From Xanthocytophaga flava (GTDB lineage: Bacteria; Bacteroidota; Bacteroidia; Cytophagales; 172606-1), in NCBI RefSeq assembly GCF_030068545.1, contig NZ_JASJOR010000039.1, forward strand, positions 15,916 to 79,915: 64,000 bases of DNA. Direction: 5' to 3'. Positions 46,001 to 55,613 of this stretch are shown here, piece by piece. The translations under genes were made by a program, and so were the position numbers. Position 1 is the stretch's first letter. Every line of letters starts with the position of its first letter. Under the pieces are notes generated by a model. The model saw only the letters and a list, made by a program, of their open reading frames with translations. It was not told where the DNA came from and did not search any database.

Positions 46001-47050
46001 ATGAAACGCATTATCACAAGTATAGCTATTATAGCTCTTTTAGGTCTCACTGCATGGAAACTGGTAAATAATAAGGAAGCCGTTGCAGACAAAGTATACC
46101 GCCCAGATCCCAACCTGAAGGTAGGGGTAAAAACTGTAAAAGCTCAACTACAGAATCTAACAGAAGAAGCACAATTTTTAGGAGCATTTTCTCCAAACCG
46201 TAAAATAGAAATTCGTCCACAGGCAGGCGGAGAAGTACTTCAGCTGCCGATAGAGGAAGGTCAAACTGTACATACAGGACAACTGATTGCCAAACTGGAT
46301 GACGCTCAGTTACGCTATCAGTTAGAGGGAGCACAAGTAAGTCTGGAAGGATATCAGAATGACTTGAAACGGTATGAAGTCTTGGTAAAGGGAGATGCTG
46401 TTCCTGCTATTAATCTGGAAAGAACGCAATTAAGTATTCGTTCCACACAAGCTCAAATCAAACAATTAAAGAAACAGCTTGATAACACAACCATTACAGC
46501 TCCTTTTGCAGGTATTATTACTTCCAAAACAGTAGAAAAAGGCTCTGTAGTATCGGTGGGAAGTCCTATCGCTACACTGGTAGATATATCTCAGTTAAAA
46601 CTGGTAGTAAATATTCCAGAAAATGCAATTAATCAGTTTCACACAGGTCAAACAATCTCTGTAAACACCGAAGTATATCCAGCTGCTGAATTCAAAGGTC
46701 GTATTACCATGATCGGAGCGGAAGGAGATGCTGCACACAATTACCCTGTAGAAATCATTGTTCCCAACTCTGATCAAAACCCATTGAAAGCAGGTATGTA
46801 TGGAACTATATCCAATGCAGACAAACGCAAAGCACAGGCACTGGCGGTTCCTCGTCAGGCAATTGTAGGATCGGCAAAGAAGCCACAATTGTATGTGGTT
46901 GAAAATGGAAAAGCAGTATTACGTTCTGTTGAAATTGGTGCCACTACCAATGAATACTTTGAGATTACCAAAGGTTTGAAAGAAGGGGAACAAGTAGTTA
47001 CCAGCGGTCAGATCAATCTTCGTAATGGAGTGCCTGTTATAGCTCAATAA
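46001..47050 (+). CDS. RND efflux periplasmic adaptor subunit
   Basis: The 349-residue membrane fusion protein has an N-terminal uncleaved or signal-anchor segment (residues 3-20), unlike the lipoprotein adaptor of the other operon. The lipoyl-like domain (IRPQAGGEVLQLPIEEGQTV), coiled coil (about 100-160), TITAPFAGIITSKTVEKGSV and beta-barrel (VVNIPENAINQF) are recognisable in order. It lies 25 bases before the permease gene. Confidence 0.94.
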   Translation: MKRIITSIAIIALLGLTAWKLVNNKEAVADKVYRPDPNLKVGVKTVKAQLQNLTEEAQFLGAFSPNRKIEIRPQAGGEVLQLPIEEGQTVHTGQLIAKLDDAQLRYQLEGAQVSLEGYQNDLKRYEVLVKGDAVPAINLERTQLSIRSTQAQIKQLKKQLDNTTITAPFAGIITSKTVEKGSVVSVGSPIATLVDISQLKLVVNIPENAINQFHTGQTISVNTEVYPAAEFKGRITMIGAEGDAAHNYPVEIIVPNSDQNPLKAGMYGTISNADKRKAQALAVPRQAIVGSAKKPQLYVVENGKAVLRSVEIGATTNEYFEITKGLKEGEQVVTSGQINLRNGVPVIAQ

Positions 47051-47075
47051 TTTTTTCGCTTCAAAAAGCAACACT

Positions 47076-50000
47076 ATGAAATTTGTAGAATCCCTTATCA
47101 AACGTCCATCCATTATTATAGTATTGTTTGCTATACTAACCTTGGGTGGGTTATTCTCATACAACATGCTTAGTTATGAACTGATGCCTGAGTTTTCAGT
47201 TCCTGTAGTTACCGTCACTACGGTGTATCCTGGTGCAGCTCCTTCGGAGGTAGAATCTGAAATTAGTAAGAAAATAGAAGATGCAGTATCTGGCCTGGAC
47301 AATATTGATGATGTTACTTCCAAATCGATGGAAAATGCATCAATTGTAATCATTCAGTTTAAGGCAGGGACAGATATAGATATGGCACTGGATGAAACAC
47401 AACGTAAGATCAACAATATGGTCAGCGACTTGCCGGATGATGCGGAAACACCTTCGCTTTCTAAAATATCTCCGAGTGATCAACCTATCATGCAGTTACT
47501 TGCTACGTCAAACCTTCCTAATGAAGTATTCTATCAACAGGTTGAAGATCGTTACTTACCTGTTTTACAACAGATTCCAGGGGTAGCAGAAATTACTATG
47601 GTTGGAGGTGATCAGCGTCAAATCCGTGTCAATGTAGATGATGATAAACTGAACTATTATGGTCTGTCTTTATTACAAGTAACCCAAGCTATTGGGCAAG
47701 CAAACATGGATTTTCCTACTGGTAAAGTAAAAAATGCCAGCGAAAATATCACCCTCCGTCTAGCAGGTAAATTTACTTCACTGAATCAGATTCGGGATCT
47801 GGTTATTACAACACCTCCACAAGGGAGTCCTATTCGTATAAAAGACGTAGCAACAATCACAGATGGATTGGCTGATCCTGAAAGCATTAGCCGATACAAT
47901 GGTCAAAATGGTATTGGTCTATTTATTAAAAAACAGTCAGACGCCAACGCAGTAGAAATTAGTCGTTTGATGCAGGAAAAACTAACCCTGATTGAAAAAG
48001 AACATGCAAATGAAAAAGTGCACTTCACTATTGCGTATGACAGTAGCACCTTCACACTAGAATCAGTAGAAGCGGTAACACACGACTTGATTCTGGCTGT
48101 TGTACTAGTGGCTGTTGTTATGCTACTCTTCCTGCACAGTTTCCGGAATGCATTCATTGTTATGGTGTCGGTTCCTGCTTCACTGGTATCAGCATTCCTA
48201 TTCATGTTTGTGATGGGTTACTCCCTCAACCTGATGACATTGCTGGCACTTTCTCTGGTGATTGGTATTCTGGTTGATGACTCGATTGTGGTACTGGAAA
48301 ATATTCAACGCCACCTGGAAATGGGCAAGAATCGCTGGCAGGCAACCATTGACGGTATTAATGAGATTGGTTTCGCTGCGGTAGCTATTACACTGGTGAT
48401 TGTGGTAGTGTTTGTTCCCATTACACTCGTTAACTCTGTAATTGCAGATTTATTACGCCAGTTTTCATTGACAGTAGCGTTTGCGACAATGGTCAGTCTC
48501 TTAGTCAGTTTTACGCTTACTCCCTGGTTAACTTCTATGCTAGGTAAACTGGAACATCTCGATCCTAAAAATCCGTTTCAGGCTTTTCTACTTTGGTTTG
48601 AAGGTATCCTGACAGGTCTTACCAAATGGTATCATAGCAGTTTGGATTGGGTGATCTCTCATAAGTTGGCATTTACAGGAATATTGCTTGTATTATTTAT
48701 TGCAACAGGCTGGGTGATGGGACTAGGTATTATTGGAAGCGAGTTTGTGGCTCAAGGTGATCAGGGTAAATTTCTGTTGACTATGAAACTGGATAAAAGT
48801 GCATCGTTGGAACAAAATAACCTGACAGCTCGCACTATTGAAGAATATATGCGCAAGAAGCCTGAGGTCAAGGCCATTTTTGCTAACGTAGGTGGAGCTA
48901 GTACAGGCATGAATAGTACCGGACAAGGAGAAACCAATCGTACAGAGTTAACAATCGAACTGACTCCTGTTGAAGAACGGGCAGGACATATTGGTACAGA
49001 GAAGTATATGATAAATGTACGGAAAGAGTTGCAAGAGAAATTTGCGGGGATTGAATTCAAATCAGCAATTGTCGGTATGGTAAATACAGGCTCCTCTCCT
49101 ATTGAGATTTTCTTAAGTGGTGATAATGTAGAACGCAATCTGGAAGCAGCCAATAAACTGGCAAATAACTTGCGTAGTATGCCTGGAGCGAATGACGTTA
49201 ATATATCTGTAGAGGCAGGAAATCCGGAAGTTCAGGTAGAAATTGATCGAGAGAAGATGGCAAAGCTAGGATTGAATATACAAACGGTAGGTGCTGTACT
49301 TCAGAATGCGTTTGCAGGTAATGATGATTCAAAATTTCGGGATGGCGGCGAAGACTATGAAATTCAAATTATGCTGGATGCCTTTGATCGTAAAAATCCG
49401 GAAGATGTAAAGAACATCAACTTCTTCAGTCCGTTGGCAGGTCGTCCGGTTCGTTTAGGAGAATTTGCCAAAGTATCACTAAGCAATGGGCCATCCATTC
49501 TAGAAAGAAAGAACCGTCGTTCATCTGTAACTGTAACTGCCAATACATTAGGTATAGGATCAGGTACATTGATTCAGAAGATACAGGAAGATCTTACTAA
49601 AAACCCACTTCCGGCAGATGTAACCCTAACCTGGGGAGGTGATGCCAAAAATCAGAGTGAAGGATTTGGATCACTGGGAATTGCTATGCTAGCAGCTTTA
49701 TTACTGGTATACTTCATTATGGTGCTTTTGTATGATAGCTTTATTTATCCGCTTGTAGTACTGTTTTCAATCCCTGTAGCTGTGATTGGTGCATTGCTGG
49801 CGCTGGCGCTCTCATCTTCCAACATTAGTATTTTCGCTATGTTGGGTATGTTAATGTTAATTGGTCTGGTAGTAAAAAATGCGATCTTGATTGTAGACTT
49901 TGCCAATCAGCAGAAAGCCAATGGAACGCCGTATCGGGATGCCATTCTACATGCAGGAGAAGAACGTTTACGCCCGATCCTGATGACAACCATCGCCATG

Positions 50001-50222
50001 GTAATTGGTATGATTCCTATCGCGATTGCCAGTGGCGCAGGTGCAGAATGGAAAAACTCACTGGCATGGGTACTTATTGGTGGATTAACCAGCTCTATGT
50101 TACTTACAGTATATCTGGTACCTATGATTTATTATGGAGTAGATCGTTTTAAAGAAAAATTCCTTTCTTCTAAAAAATCCGAATCAGCTATTTCAGCTAA
50201 TCCATCTGTGTCTAACGCATAA
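47076..50222 (+). CDS. RND efflux permease of the second pump
   Basis: The 1048-residue proton antiporter starts MKFVESLIKRPSIIIVLFAI. Relay residues are in VIGILVDDSIVVLENIQRH (TM4, Asp pair) and LIGLVVKNAILIVDFANQ (TM10, Lys). The loop pattern (PEFSVPVVTVTTVYPGAAPSE) places it among the broad AcrB/MdtB-like group but apart from the first pump, so the two pumps probably have different substrate ranges. It is the last gene of a TetR-controlled operon. Confidence 0.95.
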   Translation: MKFVESLIKRPSIIIVLFAILTLGGLFSYNMLSYELMPEFSVPVVTVTTVYPGAAPSEVESEISKKIEDAVSGLDNIDDVTSKSMENASIVIIQFKAGTDIDMALDETQRKINNMVSDLPDDAETPSLSKISPSDQPIMQLLATSNLPNEVFYQQVEDRYLPVLQQIPGVAEITMVGGDQRQIRVNVDDDKLNYYGLSLLQVTQAIGQANMDFPTGKVKNASENITLRLAGKFTSLNQIRDLVITTPPQGSPIRIKDVATITDGLADPESISRYNGQNGIGLFIKKQSDANAVEISRLMQEKLTLIEKEHANEKVHFTIAYDSSTFTLESVEAVTHDLILAVVLVAVVMLLFLHSFRNAFIVMVSVPASLVSAFLFMFVMGYSLNLMTLLALSLVIGILVDDSIVVLENIQRHLEMGKNRWQATIDGINEIGFAAVAITLVIVVVFVPITLVNSVIADLLRQFSLTVAFATMVSLLVSFTLTPWLTSMLGKLEHLDPKNPFQAFLLWFEGILTGLTKWYHSSLDWVISHKLAFTGILLVLFIATGWVMGLGIIGSEFVAQGDQGKFLLTMKLDKSASLEQNNLTARTIEEYMRKKPEVKAIFANVGGASTGMNSTGQGETNRTELTIELTPVEERAGHIGTEKYMINVRKELQEKFAGIEFKSAIVGMVNTGSSPIEIFLSGDNVERNLEAANKLANNLRSMPGANDVNISVEAGNPEVQVEIDREKMAKLGLNIQTVGAVLQNAFAGNDDSKFRDGGEDYEIQIMLDAFDRKNPEDVKNINFFSPLAGRPVRLGEFAKVSLSNGPSILERKNRRSSVTVTANTLGIGSGTLIQKIQEDLTKNPLPADVTLTWGGDAKNQSEGFGSLGIAMLAALLLVYFIMVLLYDSFIYPLVVLFSIPVAVIGALLALALSSSNISIFAMLGMLMLIGLVVKNAILIVDFANQQKANGTPYRDAILHAGEERLRPILMTTIAMVIGMIPIAIASGAGAEWKNSLAWVLIGGLTSSMLLTVYLVPMIYYGVDRFKEKFLSSKKSESAISANPSVSNA

Positions 50223-50233
50223 TACACTCAACA

Positions 50234-50265
50234 CCTGGAGTATGTCAATTAAGTCATGCTCCAGG
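50234..50265 (+). terminator. Hairpin after the second RND operon
   Basis: CCTGGAG and CTCCAGG arms with ATG/CAT continuing inside, followed by only a short T-run, about 12 bases after the permease stop codon. A weak terminator or transcript-end hairpin. Confidence 0.6.
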
Positions 50266-50465
50266 CATTTAAAGAATACTATAAACTATTTGAAAATCAA
50301 ACACCAGATAAAATACGAGCAACCTAAAATATAAAATAAGTTATTATTCAAAATTCATACAGCTGTAAAGAACAATCTCTGATACAAATTCTGCTTTACC
50401 ATTACCGACCCTTTTTTCCGGGAATCTGTACACACAATACACCAACAACTAGTAGCAGCGTTTTC

Positions 50466-50994
50466 CTATGTAGAAAAATAAGAGAAGTTAATAAAGCATT
50501 ATTACACTATTATTTTAGAAGAAAAGTTATTTGAACTGGTATTTGAGGAGGAGTCCAAGCATTTTCTCGGAAAGCTCTTAGATACAATAGAGTCAAATAA
50601 CTCGCTGCTTGAAAAGATTGCGAAGTTGGTAGAGATTGATGCAGAGCATTATCTGCATAATAGTTGTGGAGCGTCAGTGCCTATGTTTGTTTTTTATGAG
50701 ATGGCACATGATCCGAAATTGGCAGCAAGACAGATGCGTTTTAAAACAGGTATGACCAAACGTATTAGGGATGCTTTTGGACAACAGATTAAATTAGAAA
50801 TTGAGAAAGGAACTATCAGCCCTATTGATCCAAGCGACTTGTTTATCAATATTATGGGACTGGTTCTTATGCCATTTATGGCAAAACCAATGCTTCAGAT
50901 TATCCATACTTGGGATGAAGAAGCTTTTAGCCAAGTCGCAGAGAAACGGAAGAAAGAAGTAACCGAATTTATTATCAATACCATCAAGATTTGA
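50466..50994 (+). pseudogene. Degraded TetR-family regulator
   Basis: Residual coding signal of a second TetR gene lies downstream of the pump. The frame at about 50484-50519 reads EVNKALLHYYFR, the last part of a TetR HTH; a different frame from 50521 continues EKLFELVFEEESKHFLGKLL and runs to TGA 50994 with a normal ligand-binding domain (the segment from 50626 is open). The first 30-35 residues of the HTH are missing and the frame changes by one between the two parts (consistent with loss of about five bases from an original FRSKEKLF). It cannot make a DNA-binding protein. Confidence 0.72.
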
Positions 50995-51029
50995 TTTTTT
51001 TTGAACGTTATTTAACCATCCGATTAAAC

Positions 51030-51774
51030 TAAAAAGTTAATCCCAAATTATTTTGGCTATTTGGAGCATTTGTACTTTTCAACGCCTCAAAGATTATTAG
51101 GGCTTTGCGTTTACAGTATTACTGGGATGCTATAGATATATACATATCACCAATCTATAATCTAAGACTGTGTTATGTAGGTATGTTTTATAATCTGCTA
51201 CTTCCGGGAGGTATAGGTGGAGATGGCTATAAAATATGGCTTCTCGGAAAGAATCAATCAGTGTCTTACAAGAAGTTGATTTCTGCAACATTGCTCGACA
51301 GAATAAGCGGATTATTTCCACTTCAACTACTATTATGTCTGCTTCTGCTAAAAATGGGTTTTATACATGGGTGGTATCTGTTAGTATTGGTATTTGGTCA
51401 GCTAATTATTTATTTAGCAGGTAGAGCATTGGTACAATTCTTTTTCAATGATTTTGTCAAAGTATATCATACTACTAATTTATTGGGAATGTTGGTTCAG
51501 ATTTTGCGGGTGACAAGTGTGCTTTTTCTTGACAGGCACAGGATATCAAGACACATTATGTAGAATATGTATTCTTATTTCTGCTATCGTCAATTATGGC
51601 AGTTCTGCCACTTACTATAGTAGGTATACTAGGTAGTCAGTAGATTCAGAAAAGATGATATCGTTGACACCTTTATTCTTTACTATTACAAGTATCAGGT
51701 CGTTAACAGGTATATTTTTAAAAACAGAACTTTTTGTTCAACCCTTGAAAAACAAGTCTTTACATAAAACATAA
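51030..51774 (+). pseudogene. Degraded flippase-like (YbhN/UPF0104, MprF-N-type) membrane protein
   Basis: The open frame 51105-51563 encodes YYWDAIDI..., LCYVGMFYNLLLPGGIGGDGYK and the DRISGLFPLQLL helix, the core of lysylphosphatidylglycerol synthase transmembrane-region (UPF0104) proteins. The same frame reads back to about 51045 as PKLFWLFGAFVLFNASKIIRA but hits a stop before any start. After 51540 the match continues in another frame as KTHYVEYVFLFLLSSIMAVL to a stop near 51641, and about 51690-51774 reads LFFTITSIRSLTGIFLK, the likely C-terminus. Start, one frame and a middle part are lost. Confidence 0.68.
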
Positions 51775-51866
51775 TCTACTGAGCAAATTATTTGTAATAA
51801 ATAACCGTATAAAATCAACTTTTAATTGTCTAACAGAATTAATAGTAATACCTAACTTATAAAACT

Positions 51867-52133
51867 ATGATACAAGTGATTAAAGATCGGGTTGAGTATA
51901 ACCTACAGCATCATTTTTTAATTCGCCAGGCACGCCTTAACCCTGAGTACAATTTTAATAAACTGGGTTTAAGTCCAATGGAAAAACTGGAACTGCTATT
52001 ATATATTGAACGAGAATTTGGTATTGAATTCTCTGAAGAAGAAATCCATTCTATTGGAACCGTATCAGACTTAATTAAACGTACGGACTGGCATTACTCT
52101 CAGCAACATCATTTCCATGAATGGTCCAATTAG
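51867..52133 (+). CDS. Acyl-carrier-protein-like protein lacking the usual Ser
   Basis: The 88-residue protein has the acyl carrier protein pattern FNKLGLSPMEKLELLLYIEREF followed by GIEFSEEEIHSIGTVSDLI (shown in parts), aligning with [20 protein letters not shown] of standard ACP. The position of the phosphopantetheine-bearing Ser is Pro here; a Ser lies one residue earlier and the conserved Asp is missing. It may be modified at the shifted Ser, or serve as a non-acylated binding partner. The C-terminus HHFHEWSN is unusual. It is alone in its transcript, with a strong terminator after it. Confidence 0.72.
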   Translation: MIQVIKDRVEYNLQHHFLIRQARLNPEYNFNKLGLSPMEKLELLLYIEREFGIEFSEEEIHSIGTVSDLIKRTDWHYSQQHHFHEWSN

Positions 52134-52159
52134 ATCGGATCTTCATTCTTATATATATT

Positions 52160-52188
52160 AGCACAGGTAGTAAACCTGTGCTTTTTTT
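52160..52188 (+). terminator. Terminator after the carrier-protein-like gene
   Basis: AGCACAGGT, loop AGTAA, ACCTGTGCT, then seven T. Confidence 0.88.
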
Positions 52189-52230
52189 CTACCTAACATC
52201 TCACGTCACTCTATATTATCTGCAAAGTAT

Positions 52231-52893
52231 ATGTCATATACGCCACAGGAAAAAGAGAATGTATTTCGCCTTCTACAATCTGGACAGACAGAGAATATTG
52301 AGTTAGGTCTTGAAATTGCAAAGTCTCTGGAGATGAACATTCAGGATTTCATAACAGATACAGAGATTATTTATGAGTGGCTGATGACAGGAGTAGGTTA
52401 TCAGGCATGGGAAATGTCATTGACAGACAGATTCAGAATAACATATGCTACACATTTAGTAAGTCTTTCATTCTTATTTATTTATGACATACCTGCAGAA
52501 ATCAGACATATGACTCAACTCACAGAGTTACATTTGTCTGATAACTATATTAAAAGCTTACCTTTAGAAATAGGAGCATTAATCAATCTGAAAATAATAT
52601 CCCTTGCCCGCAATCAACTCAATAGCCTACCTTCTACATTTTTCAGACTTAAACAACTGGAATTAGTAAATCTGGAAGGCAATGAACTCCAGAAAATACT
52701 GATAGAGATTGGGAACATGCACTCTCTGCAAATACTTAATCTACAAAATAACCAGCTTACTTATTTACCAGAAGAAATAAGAGAACTTACAAACTTATCT
52801 ATGTTGGAACTTTCCGGCAATCCAATGAATACCGACATCGTTACACAAATACAGTCATGGCTACCAAATTGCATGGTCATGTTTCCACAATAA
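52231..52893 (+). CDS. Leucine-rich repeat protein
   Basis: A 220-residue cytoplasmic protein (no signal peptide). Residues 1-85 are helical and typical of an N-terminal domain seen in Cytophagales LRR proteins (MSYTPQEKENVFRLLQSGQ). About five leucine-rich repeats follow from residue 90, for example LTELHLSDNYIKSLPLEIG, LKIISLARNQLNSLPSTFF, LELVNLEGNELQKI and LQILNLQNNQLTYLPEEI. LRRs mediate protein-protein contact; the partner is unknown. It is convergent with the HxlR gene. Confidence 0.85.
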   Translation: MSYTPQEKENVFRLLQSGQTENIELGLEIAKSLEMNIQDFITDTEIIYEWLMTGVGYQAWEMSLTDRFRITYATHLVSLSFLFIYDIPAEIRHMTQLTELHLSDNYIKSLPLEIGALINLKIISLARNQLNSLPSTFFRLKQLELVNLEGNELQKILIEIGNMHSLQILNLQNNQLTYLPEEIRELTNLSMLELSGNPMNTDIVTQIQSWLPNCMVMFPQ

Positions 52894-52914
52894 GTCCTTT
52901 AGATAGATCTCTTG

Positions 52915-53229
52915 TTATCCAATAAATCGTTGCAAACTTACAAAAATGTGAGTTACCTGTTCTCCTTTTTCAGACAGATTGTACTCTATATGCAAAGGCT
53001 TTTCCTTTACTACGGTCTTTGTCAGAAGTCCAGCTTCTTCCAACTCTCTTAAAGCCACAGCCACAGACTGCTTACTGGAACCAGGTAGTTGACGCAACAG
53101 GCTATTGAACCGCAATGGCCCTTGTATAGCCAAACGAAAAATCTGCGGTTTCCACTTCCCTGAAATTATCTTCAGAATGCCTTCAGCAGGACAATGTTCC
53201 GAATTTTCTTTTAAATGTAGAGTAGTCAT
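52915..53229 (-). CDS. HxlR-family transcriptional regulator
   Basis: From ATG 53229 (MTTLHLKENSEHCPAEGILK) it has 104 residues; starts further upstream (53283) would fall inside the promoter. HxlR winged-helix regulators respond to redox or electrophile stress, and a conserved Cys is present in SEHCPAEG. The core GKWKPQIFRLAIQGPLRFN and ALRELEEAGLLTKTVV are typical. It is divergent from the Old Yellow Enzyme gene, which it most likely controls. Confidence 0.88.
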   Translation of the reverse strand: MTTLHLKENSEHCPAEGILKIISGKWKPQIFRLAIQGPLRFNSLLRQLPGSSKQSVAVALRELEEAGLLTKTVVKEKPLHIEYNLSEKGEQVTHIFVSLQRFIG

Positions 53230-53280
53230 CTTTTGTTGACTTATTGTACCTGGAATGAATTTGTTACAGCTTTGCAAAAA

Positions 53281-53288
53281 CAAATTTA
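53281..53288 (-). promoter_or_regulatory. -7 element (TAAATTTG) of the HxlR gene
   Basis: On the minus strand TAAATTTG is an exact TAnnTTTG match, 52 bases before ATG 53229. It supports the shorter start for the regulator. Confidence 0.5.
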
Positions 53289-53309
53289 CTTATCCAATTT
53301 CAAAAAACT

Positions 53310-54416
53310 ATGACAAGCTTAAGCATGCAACATCTGTTTGAACCGATATCGTTCCATGGGATCACATTATCTAATCGTATTGTAATGGCTCCCATGACTC
53401 GCTCCCGTGCTATTGATTCCATACCTAACGACTTAATGGCGACTTACTATACCCAGCGAGTGTCAGCTGGTCTGATTATCACAGAAGGTGTCTCTCCCTC
53501 ACCTAATGGATTAGGTTATGCCCGTATACCGGGTATCTATACAGATGAACAAATTGAAGGGTGGAAAAAGACCACCAAAAGTGTGCATCAACAAAACGGG
53601 AAGATTTTTATTCAGTTTATGCATGTGGGCAGAATCGCTCATCCAGCCAACATGCCTGAGAAATCGAAAATACTTGCTCCTTCAGCGATAGGAGCTCAGG
53701 GACAAATGTGGACTGACGCTCAAGGTATGCAACCTTTTCCAGTACCTATTGCCATGAGTCAATCAGATGTAGCCGAAACTATTCAAGAGTTCGCTCAAGC
53801 GGCAGAAAATGCGATCCGGGCAGGATTTGATGGTGTGGAATTACATGGAGCGAATGGGTATCTGCTTGAGCAATTTTTGAATCCATATACCAACACACGT
53901 AATGACTCCTATGGCGGTAGTATTGAAAATAGATGTCGCTTTGTACTGGAAGTAACGCAAGCTGCAATTAGTCGCGTTGGGAAAGACAAAGTTAGTGTAA
54001 GGATTTCTCCTTTCAGCACCTTCAATGACATGCCAGCTTATTCAGAAACTGTTGCTACGTATGATTATCTGTCACAGGAACTCAATAAATTGAATATAGC
54101 CTATTTGCATGTAGTAGAGTATGCAGCGCGGGCAACGGAACAAGGTCAGCAACTTAGTAAGACTATTCGCAGCAATTTTAAAGGAACCCTCATACTAAAT
54201 GGTGGGTATACAGGTACCAAAGCGGAAGAAGTGATAGCTTCCAAACAGGCAGATCTGGTATCTTTTGGAACATCCTTTATAGCAAACCCTGACCTCCCTT
54301 ATAGGTTGCAACATGGTATTCCATTGGCACAGCCAGATTCCAACACATTCTATACAGCAGATGAAAAAGGCTACACAGACTATCCTGTTAACGAAGCTTC
54401 TGCTTATACAGCCTAG
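53310..54416 (+). CDS. Old Yellow Enzyme-family alkene reductase
   Basis: The 368-residue FMN enzyme reduces the C=C bond of alpha,beta-unsaturated carbonyls and nitro-compounds, in the NemA/N-ethylmaleimide reductase group. Features are NRIVMAPMTRSRA (FMN-binding), the catalytic His-Asn pair in VELHGANGYLLEQFLNPYTN and TRNDSYGGSIENRCRF, and the C-terminal FGTSFIANPDLPYRL. It is divergent from the HxlR gene with 80 bases between start codons, consistent with electrophile-induced expression. Confidence 0.94.
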   Translation: MTSLSMQHLFEPISFHGITLSNRIVMAPMTRSRAIDSIPNDLMATYYTQRVSAGLIITEGVSPSPNGLGYARIPGIYTDEQIEGWKKTTKSVHQQNGKIFIQFMHVGRIAHPANMPEKSKILAPSAIGAQGQMWTDAQGMQPFPVPIAMSQSDVAETIQEFAQAAENAIRAGFDGVELHGANGYLLEQFLNPYTNTRNDSYGGSIENRCRFVLEVTQAAISRVGKDKVSVRISPFSTFNDMPAYSETVATYDYLSQELNKLNIAYLHVVEYAARATEQGQQLSKTIRSNFKGTLILNGGYTGTKAEEVIASKQADLVSFGTSFIANPDLPYRLQHGIPLAQPDSNTFYTADEKGYTDYPVNEASAYTA

Positions 54417-54460
54417 AGAATAAGTGGCAGTGCATTTTAATAATAGAGTGTACTGCTTTA

Positions 54461-54835
54461 CTATTTCTTCTTCTGGGCATCTTTCCAGATTGGAACATAA
54501 TCGTATGTAGGATAAAACTCTGTTTCAAATGCACCCCATGCACCCCTTTCAATAGAAAGGTTGAGTGTACGTAAGTCATGTGCAGGTATTTTTACTGTTA
54601 CCACCTGTCCTATACCCATCATCACATACCAGGATATAACCCTTGCAGATTTTGGAGGAAATTGCTCTGCAAACTTGTTCTTTCGCTGAATAGCCTGTAG
54701 AGAATCCAGATTTTTATCCTGCTGGTGTTTAAGAAAGATTGTGATCATGATACTATCACTTACAGACTTGGTTTGTTGTCCAAAGGCCGCCAGCGACAAA
54801 AAAATGACACAGACGAAAATCAGAATTGATTTCAT
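54461..54835 (-). CDS. Hypothetical secreted protein
   Basis: A 124-residue protein that I do not recognise. It has a signal peptide (residues 1-19, ending LAAFGQQ) and a soluble domain of about 105 residues, with no cysteines and a lysine-rich end. It precedes the convergent terminator-free gap to the Old Yellow Enzyme gene (stop to stop 44 bases). The metallophosphoesterase gene lies upstream on the same strand, 45 bases away, so they may form an operon. Confidence 0.65.
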   Translation of the reverse strand: MKSILIFVCVIFLSLAAFGQQTKSVSDSIMITIFLKHQQDKNLDSLQAIQRKNKFAEQFPPKSARVISWYVMMGIGQVVTVKIPAHDLRTLNLSIERGAWGAFETEFYPTYDYVPIWKDAQKKK

Positions 54836-54880
54836 ATAGTATAGTGATTTGTGTTATACATAAACTCAGAGTATTGTCCA

Positions 54881-55579
54881 CTATAAACGGTTTGCTTGTA
54901 GTAACTCATCCTCAATAGTCAGGTATTCACCTGATGTTCCCAGTGTATCAGCAAAAGCTACCTGATCTATGATGGCTAGATTTGTTTGTGTTGTGTGCCC
55001 AACAATCTGTATATATCCGTCCAGTTTATCTGCAAGCAGGCTAGCTGGCCTCACCCATGTGGGAGGTTGTGTTATATCATCCCCTGAAAAGTCACAATTA
55101 GGACCAACTGTAAACCGAAATGCATCAGGCTGTTTTCTAAACAGTTTATTCACAAAGTCACACACCATATCACTTTGTACATACTCTTCCCCAAACTGAC
55201 TTTGGTACCATGTCTTGGTTACTCCGGCATGACTAAACAAAAATGAGTGCATAGAAAAACACATCTGCATCAGATTTTTTTGCAAAGCATTATGAATTAT
55301 CTCCTGAACAGCCTTCTGACAAGAGTACCGAAATCCTGAATATTGTTCATTTATAATATAATGTAGATCATGATTTCCAAAAAGAAGTACTACCTTTTCA
55401 GGAAATTGCTCTTTAAAAGATAGAATTGATTCAAAGTTTCGAAGTTCTTCAGAACACGTTATATCCTCTCGTGAATCAAAATAATCTCCCAGAAAGATAA
55501 TTCTGTCTGCCCTCTCTTTAGCAACTATCTTTTTCCAGATAGTGCGTCCATGTATATCTCCGATTGCCAGTAGTTTCAT
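54881..55579 (-). CDS. Metallophosphoesterase
   Basis: From ATG 55579 (MKLLAIGDIHGRTIWKKI) it has 232 residues. A farther in-frame start at 55639 would overlap the previous gene by 26 bases and adds 20 residues unlike the family. Metal-binding motifs are GDIHG, GDYFDSRED, GNHDLHYI and VGHTTQTN (GHTH-like), typical of calcineurin-like phosphoesterases of the Ser/Thr phosphatase type. Substrate unknown. It lies 34 bases after the NmrA-like gene. Confidence 0.88.
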   Translation of the reverse strand: MKLLAIGDIHGRTIWKKIVAKERADRIIFLGDYFDSREDITCSEELRNFESILSFKEQFPEKVVLLFGNHDLHYIINEQYSGFRYSCQKAVQEIIHNALQKNLMQMCFSMHSFLFSHAGVTKTWYQSQFGEEYVQSDMVCDFVNKLFRKQPDAFRFTVGPNCDFSGDDITQPPTWVRPASLLADKLDGYIQIVGHTTQTNLAIIDQVAFADTLGTSGEYLTIEDELLQANRL

Positions 55580-55613
55580 CTGATTGAAGTTGTTATATGA
55601 TTCACCTGGAGCT

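Noticed and set aside
48761..49153. 130-residue minus-strand frame within the second RND permease
   Set aside because: Serine-rich composition arises from the complementary strand of the permease gene; there is no start context or family match.
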